Notes: generated by a model from the letters alone, not told the origin. Counted from the first letter of the stretch, positions 25,308 to 34,373 are shown. The stretch is 64,000 bases of DNA from Microbacterium algeriense (GCF_008868005.1 NZ_WAAO01000001.1:1178001-1242000), one strand, 5' to 3'. Numbers and translations are program-made.

Positions 25308-26829
25308 CCGCGTTGACACACTCCTCGACGACATTCTCGACATCTGCGACCTCGCCGCCATCCGGTGCGACCCGTGGCAAGAGGGCGCGCTCGAAGCCGT
25401 CGCGTCGATCGACGACGAGGGCCAGTGGGCGGCGACCGAGTTCGGGATCCTCGTCTCTCGACAGCAGGGCAAGGGCAACATCCTTCTGCCGTACGAGCTC
25501 GCCCACCTGTTCCTCTGGCCCCGCGAAGACGGCGCGCCGAAGCTCATCGGCCACACCGCGCACGAAGGCCCGACCGCTCGCGAGGCATTCCGCCGCGCTC
25601 GCCGCATCATCCTCGCCTCGCCAATTCTGCGCGCCGAGCTCGTCGGAGGCGGGAAGCAGACCGCCCAGGGCGTGACCGGGATCTCCACCGGCAACGGCAA
25701 TATGGCGATCGAGCTGAAGAACGGCAACCGCATCGTCTACTTCACCCGCACGGGTGCCGCCGGCGTCGGTGTCTCGTACGACGTGCTGATCGTCGACGAG
25801 GCACAGCACACGCCGCTAACGATCCTCGAGGCGCTCCTGCCGGCGACGGATGCCAGCCCGAACAAGCAGGTGCTGTTCACCGGCACGGTCCCGAAGGAGG
25901 ACCAGGACGGTGAGTACTTCGAGGGCTTGCGCGACCGCGGCCGCAAGGGCGGCCTCGAGCGCACCGGCTGGATCGAACACACCCCGGTGGGCTCTGATCA
26001 CCCCGACGCGCTGAAGAACATCGACCTCGGCAGCGCGGACGCGTGGCGCGAGGCAAACCCGGGGCTCGGCATTCGCCTCGCGTGGAAGACGATTCAAGAC
26101 GACTGGGACCGTATGGGGCAGACCAGCCCCGACGCGTTCGCCCGCCAGCGCCTCTCGATCTGGCCCGCTCGCCGCGTGGAGGTCGCCGAGAAGCTCTCGG
26201 CCCTCGACCTCGAGGTGTGGAGGCGGCACGAAGACGACGACGCCGGGGTCGCCGGCGACGGCGTCGTGCTCTCTCTCGCCCTCGGGCGCGGTGGCGGGTT
26301 CGGCACCATCGGCGCCGCCGTCCGCGCAGACACCGACACCATCGCCGTCGAGCATCTCCACACGGACAGCGGAACCCTCTGGATCGCCCCGATGCTCAAG
26401 AAGCTGAAGGCCGAGCATGGCAACGCGCTCGTCGTGCTCGATCCGAAGAATGCCGCGGCCGTGATCGCTGCGCTCGACCAGGCGAAGGTCAAGTACCTCG
26501 CCATGAACCTCGACGAGATCGCCGCGGCTCACACGCTGTTCATCGAGCACGTCAACGCCGGACTCGTCCCGCACCGCCCACAAGCCGAGGTCACGAAGTC
26601 GCTCGAGTTCGCGACGACGCGCAACATCGGCCGCGCCGGCGTGACGTGGGAGCAGTCCGACCCGACGAAGCCCGTCACGATGGCGCAGGCGATCACCTGG
26701 GCGCTGTGGGGCGTCCTCAAATCCGAGGCGACCCCGAAGAAGAGCACCCCGCCGCCGCCCAAGGCCGCGGTCCTCAAACGAGACGACGTCGCCGGAAGCG
26801 ACCTGGACCTCGCGACAGCGCGGTTCTGA
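25237..26829 (+). CDS. terL: Terminase large subunit
   Basis: 530 aa from a TTG start eight bases after AAGGAG, inside the TerS gene. ATPase part: a P-loop variant SRQQGKGN, then VSYDVLIVDEAQHTP as Walker B plus the catalytic Glu, and a coupling motif FTGTVPKE. Nuclease part: VVLDPKNAAAVIAAL with its aspartate, and the C-terminal acidic region. It drives DNA into proheads and cuts the concatemer. Confidence 0.94.
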   Translation: MPTNSPKPALLGLQEPRVRALPASRVDTLLDDILDICDLAAIRCDPWQEGALEAVASIDDEGQWAATEFGILVSRQQGKGNILLPYELAHLFLWPREDGAPKLIGHTAHEGPTAREAFRRARRIILASPILRAELVGGGKQTAQGVTGISTGNGNMAIELKNGNRIVYFTRTGAAGVGVSYDVLIVDEAQHTPLTILEALLPATDASPNKQVLFTGTVPKEDQDGEYFEGLRDRGRKGGLERTGWIEHTPVGSDHPDALKNIDLGSADAWREANPGLGIRLAWKTIQDDWDRMGQTSPDAFARQRLSIWPARRVEVAEKLSALDLEVWRRHEDDDAGVAGDGVVLSLALGRGGGFGTIGAAVRADTDTIAVEHLHTDSGTLWIAPMLKKLKAEHGNALVVLDPKNAAAVIAALDQAKVKYLAMNLDEIAAAHTLFIEHVNAGLVPHRPQAEVTKSLEFATTRNIGRAGVTWEQSDPTKPVTMAQAITWALWGVLKSEATPKKSTPPPPKAAVLKRDDVAGSDLDLATARF

Positions 26830-26843
26830 GAGAGGAGGCCGCC

Positions 26844-28280
26844 TTGTCCGAGACCGGATACCAGGTCGACTCGACGCTCCCGGGGTGGATGGACTGGGTC
26901 GCCGAGACGAACGAAGACAACCCGGATCTGCAGTGGCCGAAGTCGATCAACGTCTTCGACCGGATGCGCCGTGAAGACCCGCAGGTGAAGTCCGTGCTCC
27001 GCGCGGTGACGCTGCCGATCATGCGCACCGAGTGGGCGATCGATGGGACCGGATGCCGCCCCGAAGTCGTCGCGCACATCGCCGCCGACCTCGGCCTGCC
27101 GATCAAGGGCCAGCCGCCGATGGCGCCGCTGCGTACGAAGGGTCGATTCTCGTTCAAGGAGTTCCTGCGTCTCGCGCTGCTGTTTCTCGTGTACGGCCAC
27201 TCGTACTTCGAGCAGGTCTACGACCAGACCTCCGACCCCGGGCGCACGCACCTCGCGAAGCTCGCCTGGCGGCCGCCCCGCACGATCTCGAACATCGAGG
27301 TCGCCCGTGACGGCGGCCTTATCGCGATCGAGCAGGGCGGCCTGCTGGGCAGCGGCAAGGTCCGTATCAAGGTGAAGGACCTCGTCGCTTTCGTGCACGA
27401 GCGTGAGGGCGCGAACTGGCTCGGCGAGTCCCTGCTGCGTTCGGCGTACAAGATGTGGATCCTCAAGGACCGCGTCCTGCGCATCCAGGCGCTGACCGCT
27501 GAACGCAACGGACTCGGCATGCCCGTCTTCACGGTTGGGGAGCCGCCAGAGGGCGACTTCGACCAGATGGTCGAATGGCTCGACGCCGAGATCAAACGCG
27601 GCCTCGAGATCGTGAAGCAGGCGCGGGCCGGGGAGGCCGCCGGAGTCTCGCTGTCGAAGGGATCGACGTTCCAGTTCGTCGGCGTGAGCGGCAAGCTCCC
27701 CGACACCGATAAGCCGATTCGGTACTACGACGAGCAGATCGCTCGCGCAGTCCTCGCCCACTTCCTCAACCTCGGAACCGAGACGGGCTCGTGGGCGCTC
27801 GGGTCGACGTTCGCGAACTTCTTCACCGACAGCCTGAACGCCGTTGCGCAGAACATCGCCGACGTCATCCAGCAGCACGTCATCGAAGACCTCGTCGATC
27901 TGAACTGGGGACCGAACGAACCGGCGCCCCGACTCGTGCCGGCCGCGATCGGCGAACAGCAGCAGATCACCGCCGAGGCGATCAAGGGTCTCATCGAAAG
28001 CGGCGCGGTCCAGGTCGACGACGGGCTGCGCGCCTACGTTCGCGACAAGTTCGGGCTGCCTGTCGAGGACCTGCTGCCGAACACCCCCGACGATGCGGAG
28101 TCGCGCGAGCTCGCACGGTTCGTAGCCGAGGTCGTGCAGAAGATCTACCTCGGCACGGACAAGCCCGTGCTGCGCCAGGACGAGGCGCGAGAGATCATCC
28201 GCCGCGCCGGTGCCGACATCACCGGAGACGGGCCCGACGTGAGTCGGATGCCATCGACAGAGGCTGAGGAGGCCGCATGA
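26844..28280 (+). CDS. Portal protein (DUF935-like)
   Basis: 478 aa. TTG start five bases after GAGGAGG. Portal hallmarks: VFDRMRREDPQVKSVLRAVTLPIM, RFSFKEFLRLALLFLVYGHSYFEQV, KDLVAFVHEREGANWLGESLLRSAY and a C-terminal helical crown. It forms the dodecameric head vertex through which DNA passes. Overlaps the protease gene by four bases. Confidence 0.92.
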   Translation: MSETGYQVDSTLPGWMDWVAETNEDNPDLQWPKSINVFDRMRREDPQVKSVLRAVTLPIMRTEWAIDGTGCRPEVVAHIAADLGLPIKGQPPMAPLRTKGRFSFKEFLRLALLFLVYGHSYFEQVYDQTSDPGRTHLAKLAWRPPRTISNIEVARDGGLIAIEQGGLLGSGKVRIKVKDLVAFVHEREGANWLGESLLRSAYKMWILKDRVLRIQALTAERNGLGMPVFTVGEPPEGDFDQMVEWLDAEIKRGLEIVKQARAGEAAGVSLSKGSTFQFVGVSGKLPDTDKPIRYYDEQIARAVLAHFLNLGTETGSWALGSTFANFFTDSLNAVAQNIADVIQQHVIEDLVDLNWGPNEPAPRLVPAAIGEQQQITAEAIKGLIESGAVQVDDGLRAYVRDKFGLPVEDLLPNTPDDAESRELARFVAEVVQKIYLGTDKPVLRQDEAREIIRRAGADITGDGPDVSRMPSTEAEEAA

Positions 28281-29548
28281 CCACGCACAGCTCGGGAGCG
28301 AATCGCTTCTTCGGGTCACACACCCAGCCGAAGTCGAAGGCGGAGATCTTCGACGCGATCACCATGCCCTCGCCTGCGGGGGAGGGGACGGTCGCCACGA
28401 TCCGCCTCTATGGCCCGATCGACAGCTGGGGAGGCTGGTGGGGAATCAGCGCGAGCGACGTCAGCGACGTGCTCGACGCCCTGCCGGAATCCGTCACGCA
28501 GATCATTCTCCGCATCAACTCGCCCGGCGGCGAGGTGTTCGAGGCGATGTCGATCCTGAACATGCTCCGCGCCCACAAGGCGAGCGTGCTCGCCGTCGTC
28601 GATGGCCTCGCGGCATCCGCCGGTTCCGTGATCGCTGTCGGATGCGACGAGACGGTCATGTCGCCGGGTACGCAGATGATGATCCACTCGCCCTCGACGA
28701 TCATCTGGGGCAACGCGCACGAGATGCGCAAGGAAGCGGACGTGCTCGACAGCGTCGAGGAATCGATCATCTCGATCTACCGCGACAAGGCCGGCGAGTC
28801 CGCATGGGGTGAGTTGCTGGCCGCCGAGACCTGGTACACCGCTGAGGGTGCCGTCGAGGTGGGACTCGCCGACCGTGTCGCCGTCGTGAAGGACGCCGGC
28901 GAGACATGCACCGCGGGCGCCGAAGACGACGACCCTGTCGACCCGCTCGAGGGCGACACCGTCGAGGACAAGTACCAGTCCGCGCGCGCTCGCCTCAGCC
29001 GGCGCCCCACCGGAGCTGCGTCGCCCATCAAGCCCCCGAGCTCGCCCGAGCCGGGTAACACCACAGAAACGGAGAAGCTCACCATGAGCGATACCTTCCT
29101 GGCTGCGGTCCGCGATCGGCTCGGCGTGACCGATGCCAACGCATCGGAGGAGACGGTTCTCGCCGCCTTCGACGAGCACCTCGCGGAGCAGGCCGACACC
29201 GTGGCGGCTCCGGCCGCCGCCATCCCCGCCGGCACGCAGCTGATCGAGGACAACGTCCTCTCCCAGATGCGCGCAGACGCCGCCGCTGGACGCGAAGCAC
29301 GCGAGCAGCAGATCAGCGATCGCCGCGACGGGATCATCCAGAACGCGATGTCGGAGGGCCGCATCAGCGCAGCATCCGCACCGAAGTTCCGCGCGATGCT
29401 CGACGCCGACGAGGCGACCGCCACCGCGGTCCTCAACTCGCTGGCCGAGAACACCGTTCACGTCGAGGAAGTCGGCCACGCCGACACCCTCACCAGCGCA
29501 GACGACTCGCTCTACGGGTCGATCTACCCCACCGCGAAGGAGGCCTGA
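28277..29548 (+). CDS. ClpP-type prohead protease fused to scaffold domain
   Basis: 423 aa. The N-terminal ~200 residues are a ClpP/S49-like serine protease: RINSPGGEVFEAMSI (oxyanion strand), nucleophile Ser about residue 114 in GLAASAGSVIA, and His about 136 in MMIHSPST. A Pro-rich linker (230-268) leads to a helical acidic C-terminal domain typical of scaffolds. The fused layout is like lambda gpC/Nu3. It processes capsid parts during prohead maturation. Confidence 0.92.
   Translation: MTTHSSGANRFFGSHTQPKSKAEIFDAITMPSPAGEGTVATIRLYGPIDSWGGWWGISASDVSDVLDALPESVTQIILRINSPGGEVFEAMSILNMLRAHKASVLAVVDGLAASAGSVIAVGCDETVMSPGTQMMIHSPSTIIWGNAHEMRKEADVLDSVEESIISIYRDKAGESAWGELLAAETWYTAEGAVEVGLADRVAVVKDAGETCTAGAEDDDPVDPLEGDTVEDKYQSARARLSRRPTGAASPIKPPSSPEPGNTTETEKLTMSDTFLAAVRDRLGVTDANASEETVLAAFDEHLAEQADTVAAPAAAIPAGTQLIEDNVLSQMRADAAAGREAREQQISDRRDGIIQNAMSEGRISAASAPKFRAMLDADEATATAVLNSLAENTVHVEEVGHADTLTSADDSLYGSIYPTAKEA
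29084..29548 (+). CDS. Nested in-frame scaffold protein (internal start in the protease gene)
   Basis: 154 aa. An ATG in the same frame as the protease (codon 270) is preceded by ACGGAGAAGCTCACC, a good ribosome site, right after the linker. The product (MSDTFLAAVRDRLGV...) is the helical acidic scaffold domain alone, as in lambda Nu3. Internal initiation is inferred from the ribosome site and domain boundary. Confidence 0.6.
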   Translation: MSDTFLAAVRDRLGVTDANASEETVLAAFDEHLAEQADTVAAPAAAIPAGTQLIEDNVLSQMRADAAAGREAREQQISDRRDGIIQNAMSEGRISAASAPKFRAMLDADEATATAVLNSLAENTVHVEEVGHADTLTSADDSLYGSIYPTAKEA

Positions 29549-29549
29549 G

Positions 29550-29915
29550 ATGGCCAAGAGCTACCTGCCCCTGTTCCGCCCGGGTGACACCGTCACCTTC
29601 GGCGTCAGCGCCGCAGTCACCGCCGGTCAGGCGGTCGAGGTCTCCGCGACCGTCGACATGGCCGTCGCCCCCGCGGCTGCCGCATCCGCGAAGTACGTCG
29701 GCGTCGCCGGCCACGACGCGGCTGTCGGCGACAAGCTGACCGTCGAGGTCGGCAAGCCCATCCACGAGCTGAAGGCTTCGGGTGCGATCACCCGCGGCCA
29801 GCAGCTCGAGACGGCACCCGCCGGAACGGTCCGCACCCTCGCGGCCGGCACCGCGGTGTTCGTCGCCCTCACGTCCGCCGCCGACGGTGCGCTCGTGCGC
29901 GCCATCCAGCTCTGA
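29550..29915 (+). CDS. Head decoration protein (DUF2190-like)
   Basis: 121 aa, one base after the protease stop. Beta-rich Gly/Ala/Val sequence with the DUF2190 look (FRPGDTVTFGVSAAVTAGQAVEV, VGVAGHDAAVGDKLTVEVGK). Located between scaffold and capsid genes, the usual place for gpD-like trimers that stabilise the capsid. Confidence 0.82.
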   Translation: MAKSYLPLFRPGDTVTFGVSAAVTAGQAVEVSATVDMAVAPAAAASAKYVGVAGHDAAVGDKLTVEVGKPIHELKASGAITRGQQLETAPAGTVRTLAAGTAVFVALTSAADGALVRAIQL

Positions 29916-29929
29916 GAAAGGAGAGCACG

Positions 29930-30841
29930 ATGCAGACCTACCCGCTCACCCCGAGCCAGCTCGCCAACGTCTCGGCAGCAGAACTCGTCGCGTTCCTCAA
30001 GAACCCGACGCTCGTCGCTCGCCGATTCGGGGAGATCCTGCAGGCACAGCAGTTCCTCGGACTGTTCCTTCTGCAGAAGCGCTTCACCATCACCGGCGGC
30101 TCGATCGGCGTGCCGATCAACGAGGTCATCCGCGCCGCCCGTGGCGCTGAGATCGTCGCCCCCGGCGGCGAGTACAAGCTCACGCCGATGTCGGCTGAGG
30201 AGTACGAGTTCTACTCTGCGATGAAGGACGGCCTCGCGACCGAGGTCACCGACGAACAGGTCGGACGCCTGCTGCGTCAGCCGATCGACGACGCCTTCAC
30301 CTTCCTGCAGACCGAGCTCGTGTTCTCGGCGAACGAGGCAGCGCTCGGCGCCGTCGCGTCGTCGGTCACGAACACGTTCGCGGCCGGTGGCACGTGGACG
30401 ACCGCGAAGCAGATCTACAAGGATGCGCTGCGCGCCAAGGCGCTCGTGCGCAAGCAGAAGCTCGGCTACGCGCTCGACACCGCAGTGCTCCCCGGCGAGC
30501 TGTACGCCGAGGTCATCCCCGAGCTGCTCGAGATCCTGCCGAAGGACAGCGGCCAGGCGCTGACCGACGAATTCCCCACCATCGCCGGTCTCACCTGGAT
30601 TCCGGACGACGGAGAGGACATCGCCGACCCGATGTTCCTCGACCGTCGCCGTCTCGGCGGCATCGCCCGCGAGCAGATCCCCACCCCGGAGATGCAGCAC
30701 ATCGGCGGCGACACCGGCGTCGAGATCGCGGCGATCCGCGAGGGCAAGGCGGAGAAGACCCGCCTGCAGGCGCGCAACGTCCACGTGCCGATCGTCACCG
30801 ACCCGCTCGCGGCGTTCTACGTCACCGGAACGGAGGGCTGA
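29930..30841 (+). CDS. Major capsid protein (HK97-like, 'E' family)
   Basis: 303 aa; ATG 6-7 bases after GAAAGGAG. Fold pattern: N-arm, FTITGGSIGVPINEVIRA, long spine helix (DAFTFLQTELVFSANEAALG), P-domain and the A-domain segment (LPKDSGQALTDEFPTIAGLTWIP). No delta-domain, consistent with the separate scaffold. Its position downstream of protease and decoration genes confirms the role. Confidence 0.93.
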   Translation: MQTYPLTPSQLANVSAAELVAFLKNPTLVARRFGEILQAQQFLGLFLLQKRFTITGGSIGVPINEVIRAARGAEIVAPGGEYKLTPMSAEEYEFYSAMKDGLATEVTDEQVGRLLRQPIDDAFTFLQTELVFSANEAALGAVASSVTNTFAAGGTWTTAKQIYKDALRAKALVRKQKLGYALDTAVLPGELYAEVIPELLEILPKDSGQALTDEFPTIAGLTWIPDDGEDIADPMFLDRRRLGGIAREQIPTPEMQHIGGDTGVEIAAIREGKAEKTRLQARNVHVPIVTDPLAAFYVTGTEG

Positions 30842-30842
30842 G

Positions 30843-31196
30843 ATGAGCACGCAGCACATCGCAAGCGCCGCCGTCGTGAAGGTCTCGATCGGATCGCCGT
30901 CGGGCAACCGCGTCGCGCAGTTCGTTCAGCGCGGCGACCTCGTCCCGGGTGGCGTCGCCGACGAGCAACTCGAGCACCTCGTCAGCCGCGGCCTCATCGA
31001 GGCTGTCGAGGTCGAGGAGCCCGAGGAGCCCGGGGAAGTCGACGAGGGCGCGTACAAGCGCGTCAGTGTCGCCGACCTCAAGGCCGAGATCGAGAAGCGC
31101 AACGACGGACGCGAGGACGACGCGAAGATCGTTCCCGCCGAGCCGGGCCAGCGCCCGCAGCTCGTCGCCGCGCTCCTCGCTGACGACAAGAAGTAA
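30843..31196 (+). CDS. Head-tail region protein with SAP/HeH-like C-terminus
   Basis: 117 aa. N-terminal beta segment (VVKVSIGSPSGNRVAQFVQRGDLVPGG is like a small beta barrel), acidic linker, then SVADLKAEIEKRNDGR...KIVPAEPGQRPQLVAAL, a helix-extended-helix (HeH/SAP) motif often attached to phage connector proteins. One base after the capsid gene. Confidence 0.78.
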   Translation: MSTQHIASAAVVKVSIGSPSGNRVAQFVQRGDLVPGGVADEQLEHLVSRGLIEAVEVEEPEEPGEVDEGAYKRVSVADLKAEIEKRNDGREDDAKIVPAEPGQRPQLVAALLADDKK

Positions 31197-31216
31197 CCCA
31201 GGCAGGGGGCGGTGCC

Positions 31217-31573
31217 ATGATCACGCACGACAAGATCGGCAGCGATGAGGACCTTGCACGCGAGGTCCTCATCGTCGGTCGCGACATCGCCCCCTGCATC
31301 CTCTCCTTCGCCGAGGACAGCGAAAAAGAGAAGGACGCGCTCGCAGTGCTCAAGCGCGTTTATCAGAACCTCGCCGAGCGCGGCTCGCTGCTCGTCAAGG
31401 CGCAGCGCATCGGCTCGGCGTCCGTCGACTACGCCGACATCGCGTCCGCGTTCGACGGACAGCCTCGCCGGGCACTCCGCGCGCTGTGTGCCCCGGCCTC
31501 CGCACCCGGCATGTCTCGCGGGAGCTTCCCGCTCGAGCGTCCGCTCGCGAAGCTCTGGCCGGAGCGATACTGA
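31217..31573 (+). CDS. Head-tail connector (adaptor, gp6-like)
   Basis: 118 aa. Helical (DEDLAREVLIVGRDIAPCILSF, KEKDALAVLKRVYQNLAER), as in phage adaptor proteins that bind the portal. Gene order capsid, adaptor, stopper, gp10-like, terminator supports this. Confidence 0.7.
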   Translation: MITHDKIGSDEDLAREVLIVGRDIAPCILSFAEDSEKEKDALAVLKRVYQNLAERGSLLVKAQRIGSASVDYADIASAFDGQPRRALRALCAPASAPGMSRGSFPLERPLAKLWPERY

Positions 31574-31932
31574 TGCACTTCCCTCACGGCCACACCGTCT
31601 ACCGGCTGCGCGCCGGCATCGTCCGCGACCGCACCACGAACCGCGAGGTGCGCGGCGACTGGACCAACCCCGACGTTCTGCCCATCCCGGGCGCGTTCGT
31701 CGCGCAGACCTCCACGTCGCTGCTCGGCGACGCCACCCGCCAACAGGCCGTCGAGGCGAAGTCGCTGTTCTGCGACGGCACCTTCGACGTGCAGAAAGGT
31801 GACCGGATCCGCGACGGCGGGGACGGCGCCCCGATCTACACCATCGACGGCATCCCGCCGGCGGCAGATACGAACCCGTTCACCGGGTGGACGCCGCCTC
31901 GCGAGATCCCGCTGACCCGCGCGGTCGGCTGA
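31573..31932 (+). CDS. Head closure/stopper protein
   Basis: 119 aa; the ATG overlaps the previous stop by one base (TGATG). Beta-rich short protein (HTVYRLRAGIVRDRT, VQKGDRIRDGGDGAPIYTIDG), the pattern of SPP1 gp16-like stoppers. Function by pattern and order. Confidence 0.72.
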   Translation: MHFPHGHTVYRLRAGIVRDRTTNREVRGDWTNPDVLPIPGAFVAQTSTSLLGDATRQQAVEAKSLFCDGTFDVQKGDRIRDGGDGAPIYTIDGIPPAADTNPFTGWTPPREIPLTRAVG

Positions 31933-31947
31933 CCGAACGGAGTGCTC

Positions 31948-32238
31948 ATGGCTCGCAGCGGCGACACAGAGGTCGAATTCACCCCGCGCTTCTTCGAGGA
32001 GGTGTTGCGGCAGCCGAAGGTGGAACGCCTCACGGACGAGATCGCGGCCGCCGCGCTCGCGAAGATGCAGGCCGACGCACCCCGCGACACCGAGGCATAT
32101 GTCGAGGGTCTGCACATCGAGCACCACGACTCGCGCTACCGGCGCACCACCCGCGTCGTCGGCTCCGACGAGAAGACGCTGCTGATCGAGTCGAAGACCG
32201 GAACCATGGCGCGCGGACTCAAGGCGGCCAAGCGATGA
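31948..32238 (+). CDS. HK97 gp10-like neck/tail-completion protein
   Basis: 96 aa, ATG five bases after GGAG. Starts with a basic helix, then AAAALAKMQADAPRDTEAYVEGLHIEHHD, the 'A..A....P..TG.L..S' style of gp10-like proteins. Overlaps the next start (ATGA). Confidence 0.75.
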   Translation: MARSGDTEVEFTPRFFEEVLRQPKVERLTDEIAAAALAKMQADAPRDTEAYVEGLHIEHHDSRYRRTTRVVGSDEKTLLIESKTGTMARGLKAAKR

Positions 32239-32654
32239 GGGTCATGCCGCCCGACCTGGTCACATGGCTCATGGGCTACGTGTCGGATGCGGCCGACGCC
32301 GACGGATTCGAGGTAGACGTCGTCGGCGCCGAACCCGAGGATCTCGAGTTGCCGCTTACGCGGCCGCTGATCGTGATCCGCATCGATCCCGGCTCCCGCG
32401 TGGACTGGACGACGTTCGACCGCTCGGTCGGCGCATCCGTGCTTGGCGGATCGAAGAACGCGCCGACCCCCATCGTCGACCTTGCCCGCTGGCTCGCCTC
32501 GGTGCTGTTCGACGACGAGCTCCCGCTCGCCACCGGGAGCCCCATCGCGCGGGTCGATTTCAGTGGCTGCAACGGACCGTATGCGGTCCCCGATGAACTC
32601 GACGTCGCGCGGCAGTACATGACCGCGCAGTACGTCGTCGAAGGCTCCTGGTGA
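32235..32654 (+). CDS. Tail terminator protein
   Basis: 139 aa. Alternating beta/alpha protein with PLTRPLIVIRIDPGSRVDW and a C-terminal beta hairpin (MTAQYVVEGSW), the layout of lambda gpU/SPP1 gp17-type terminators that cap the tail tube. Ordered just before the tail tube gene. Confidence 0.78.
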   Translation: MRVMPPDLVTWLMGYVSDAADADGFEVDVVGAEPEDLELPLTRPLIVIRIDPGSRVDWTTFDRSVGASVLGGSKNAPTPIVDLARWLASVLFDDELPLATGSPIARVDFSGCNGPYAVPDELDVARQYMTAQYVVEGSW

Positions 32655-32754
32655 GCCGCTCACCCGATACGCGGATACGTCGGCAGTCGACGTGACCGTT
32701 CCCACCCACCGGCTCCGCATGCGCGGGGCCTTCTTCATGTGAAGGAGAACACCC

Positions 32755-33525
32755 ATGACTGCCGATTCCCAGGGCAACGACCTCGCCTCCGTTGGCGTTC
32801 CGATCACCGGCATGGGCGCGTTCGCGCCCGTCGACATCGCGAACGTCATCGACAAGGCCGCCCTCGGCGCGAGCCCGCTCGTGCTCCCCGCCGCCGCCCG
32901 ACGCCTCGGCCTGTACAAGGTCGACGGCGGTCCGGCCCCGTCGCGCGAGACCGGCGACGCGATCGAGTTCTTCCAGAAGGGCTACACGCTCGCTGGTGAG
33001 GGCACCCGCGCCGTGGTCATCAACCTCGCCGAGCAGAACGCCGCCGTCATGGCGCTCACCGAGGGCGCCGAGCCCGACGAGAACGGCGTGATCGAGGTCT
33101 CGTCCTCGCTGCCCGGCAACCGCTTCATCCTCTACGTCGTCACCCGCTACCGCGGCGGCCTCGAGAAGCGGCAGATCGGCGTCGCGTCGGTCACGGCCGT
33201 CGAGCCCGACCAGCAGACCCGCGGCGAGGTCGAGGGCATCGCGGTGACGTTCACCTGGCAGGAGGACGAGCTGTTCAACGGCGCGCCGTTCTGGCAGTGG
33301 GGTCCCGCGATCCCCGGATCCGTCCCGGCCACCGGCGTCACCGCCGGAACGCCCGGATCGTTCACCCCCGCCGGAGCCGCCGCACCGGCGACGCTCGCCG
33401 CACTGCAGGCGCTCGGCGCGCTCGGTGAGACGACCGCCTGGACGACGGGTCAGTACGTCGTCCTCGGCGACGCCTCCCAGGCGCACTGGGATGGCGACAG
33501 CTGGGCCGCGGGAGCCGCGGCCTGA
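32755..33525 (+). CDS. Major tail tube protein
   Basis: 256 aa, ATG preceded by GAAGGAGAACACCC. Tail-tube fold text (VDGGPAPSRETGDAIEFFQKGYTLAG, FILYVVTRYRGG, GIAVTFTWQEDELFNGAPFWQW). The last ~75 residues, after a Gly/Thr/Pro linker, form a small repeat-like domain (QYVVLGDASQAHWDGDSWAA) that could decorate the tail surface. Confidence 0.88.
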   Translation: MTADSQGNDLASVGVPITGMGAFAPVDIANVIDKAALGASPLVLPAAARRLGLYKVDGGPAPSRETGDAIEFFQKGYTLAGEGTRAVVINLAEQNAAVMALTEGAEPDENGVIEVSSSLPGNRFILYVVTRYRGGLEKRQIGVASVTAVEPDQQTRGEVEGIAVTFTWQEDELFNGAPFWQWGPAIPGSVPATGVTAGTPGSFTPAGAAAPATLAALQALGALGETTAWTTGQYVVLGDASQAHWDGDSWAAGAAA

Positions 33526-33531
33526 CAGACC

Positions 33532-33568
33532 GGCTGGTCGGGATGTCGTCGGGTCATCCCGACCAGCC
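33532..33568 (+). terminator. 14-bp perfect stem-loop after the tail tube gene
   Basis: GGCTGGTCGGGATG (33532-33545) pairs with 33555-33568, nine-nt loop. No T-run. Likely a partial terminator or mRNA stabiliser giving excess tube protein over the downstream genes. Confidence 0.7.
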
Positions 33569-33618
33569 ACTCTCACACCCCACCCGACACCACCCGATGA
33601 CCCGACAAGGAGACCATC

Positions 33619-33999
33619 ATGGCAACACCCAAGACCAAGCCCGCCGCTGCGGCTGTGCCCGAGTACGACTTCGACAATTGGTCGGAGGAAGCCGAGGAGA
33701 AAGCGATCGCCGCGGCCGTCCCCGAGGTGAAGTACATCATCGTCGAGAAGCGCTTCATCGGCCGACTCGGCGACGGCACGATCATCGAGGTGCCGCTCAC
33801 CCTCAGCTTCGACTTCATCGACCAGCTGCAGGCGGACTACTCCACCCCGATCGACCAGTTCAAGGCCATCCTCACGGAGATCGGCGGCGAAGCGATCTCC
33901 GCCGACTTCGGCAAGCGGGACATGGTCGAGGGCGCGATCCTCGCCGAGAAGTACTTCCGGGTGCTGCAGCGCGTTCAGCAGGCGGCCTTCCCGGAATGA
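33619..33999 (+). CDS. Tail assembly chaperone (gpG-like)
   Basis: 126 aa, ATG with AAGGAGA upstream. Between the tail tube and tape measure, where lambda gpG/gpGT-type chaperones lie. The N-terminus is acidic/Ala-rich, and the rest is helical (FIDQLQADYSTPIDQFKAIL). The stop overlaps the next gene (ATGA), which lies in the -1 frame. Confidence 0.82.
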   Translation: MATPKTKPAAAAVPEYDFDNWSEEAEEKAIAAAVPEVKYIIVEKRFIGRLGDGTIIEVPLTLSFDFIDQLQADYSTPIDQFKAILTEIGGEAISADFGKRDMVEGAILAEKYFRVLQRVQQAAFPE

Positions 34000-34358
34000 T
34001 CGCCGTCGCCCGGGTCATCCGAGAGCACCGGGGAAGCGTCGTGCGCACGCTGCGCGAGACGTTCGGTGTAGGAATCTCTGACCTGGGCGACGGGCTCACC
34101 TGGGGGGAGGCACGCGACCTCCTCGAGGAGGCGTCCGCCGATCCCGGCACGCACCTGGGCGCGAAGCTCGCCGGCTGGTCGTATCCCGCGACCACCCGTC
34201 AGCTGCTGTCGCTGATCGCCGAGCTCGGCCCGAAGACATCGAAGAAGCTCGTGCCGTGGGTTCTCCCGGACCCGCGGCGCTCAACGACCACCGCGGACGC
34301 TGCGGAGGTCGCCGCGGCACAGGCCGACATGGAAGCGGGCCTCGTGTTCGCCGACTGA
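33996..34358 (+). CDS. Second tail assembly chaperone segment (gpT-like)
   Basis: 120 aa, read in the -1 frame relative to the upstream gene. Helical (LVRTLRETFGV-like start, GEARDLLEEASADPGTHLGAKLAGW, LIAELGPK). In lambda-like phages the second part is made by programmed -1 frameshifting. Here an ATGA overlap would also allow restart. No canonical slippery heptamer is visible. Confidence 0.75.
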   Translation: MIAVARVIREHRGSVVRTLRETFGVGISDLGDGLTWGEARDLLEEASADPGTHLGAKLAGWSYPATTRQLLSLIAELGPKTSKKLVPWVLPDPRRSTTTADAAEVAAAQADMEAGLVFAD

Positions 34359-34373
34359 CCCGAGGGGGTGCTG

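Noticed and set aside
33980..33999. Classical X-XXY-YYZ slippery heptamer for the tail chaperone frameshift
   Set aside because: No heptamer of that form was found at the end of the first gene; CCCGGAA is only a partial match.
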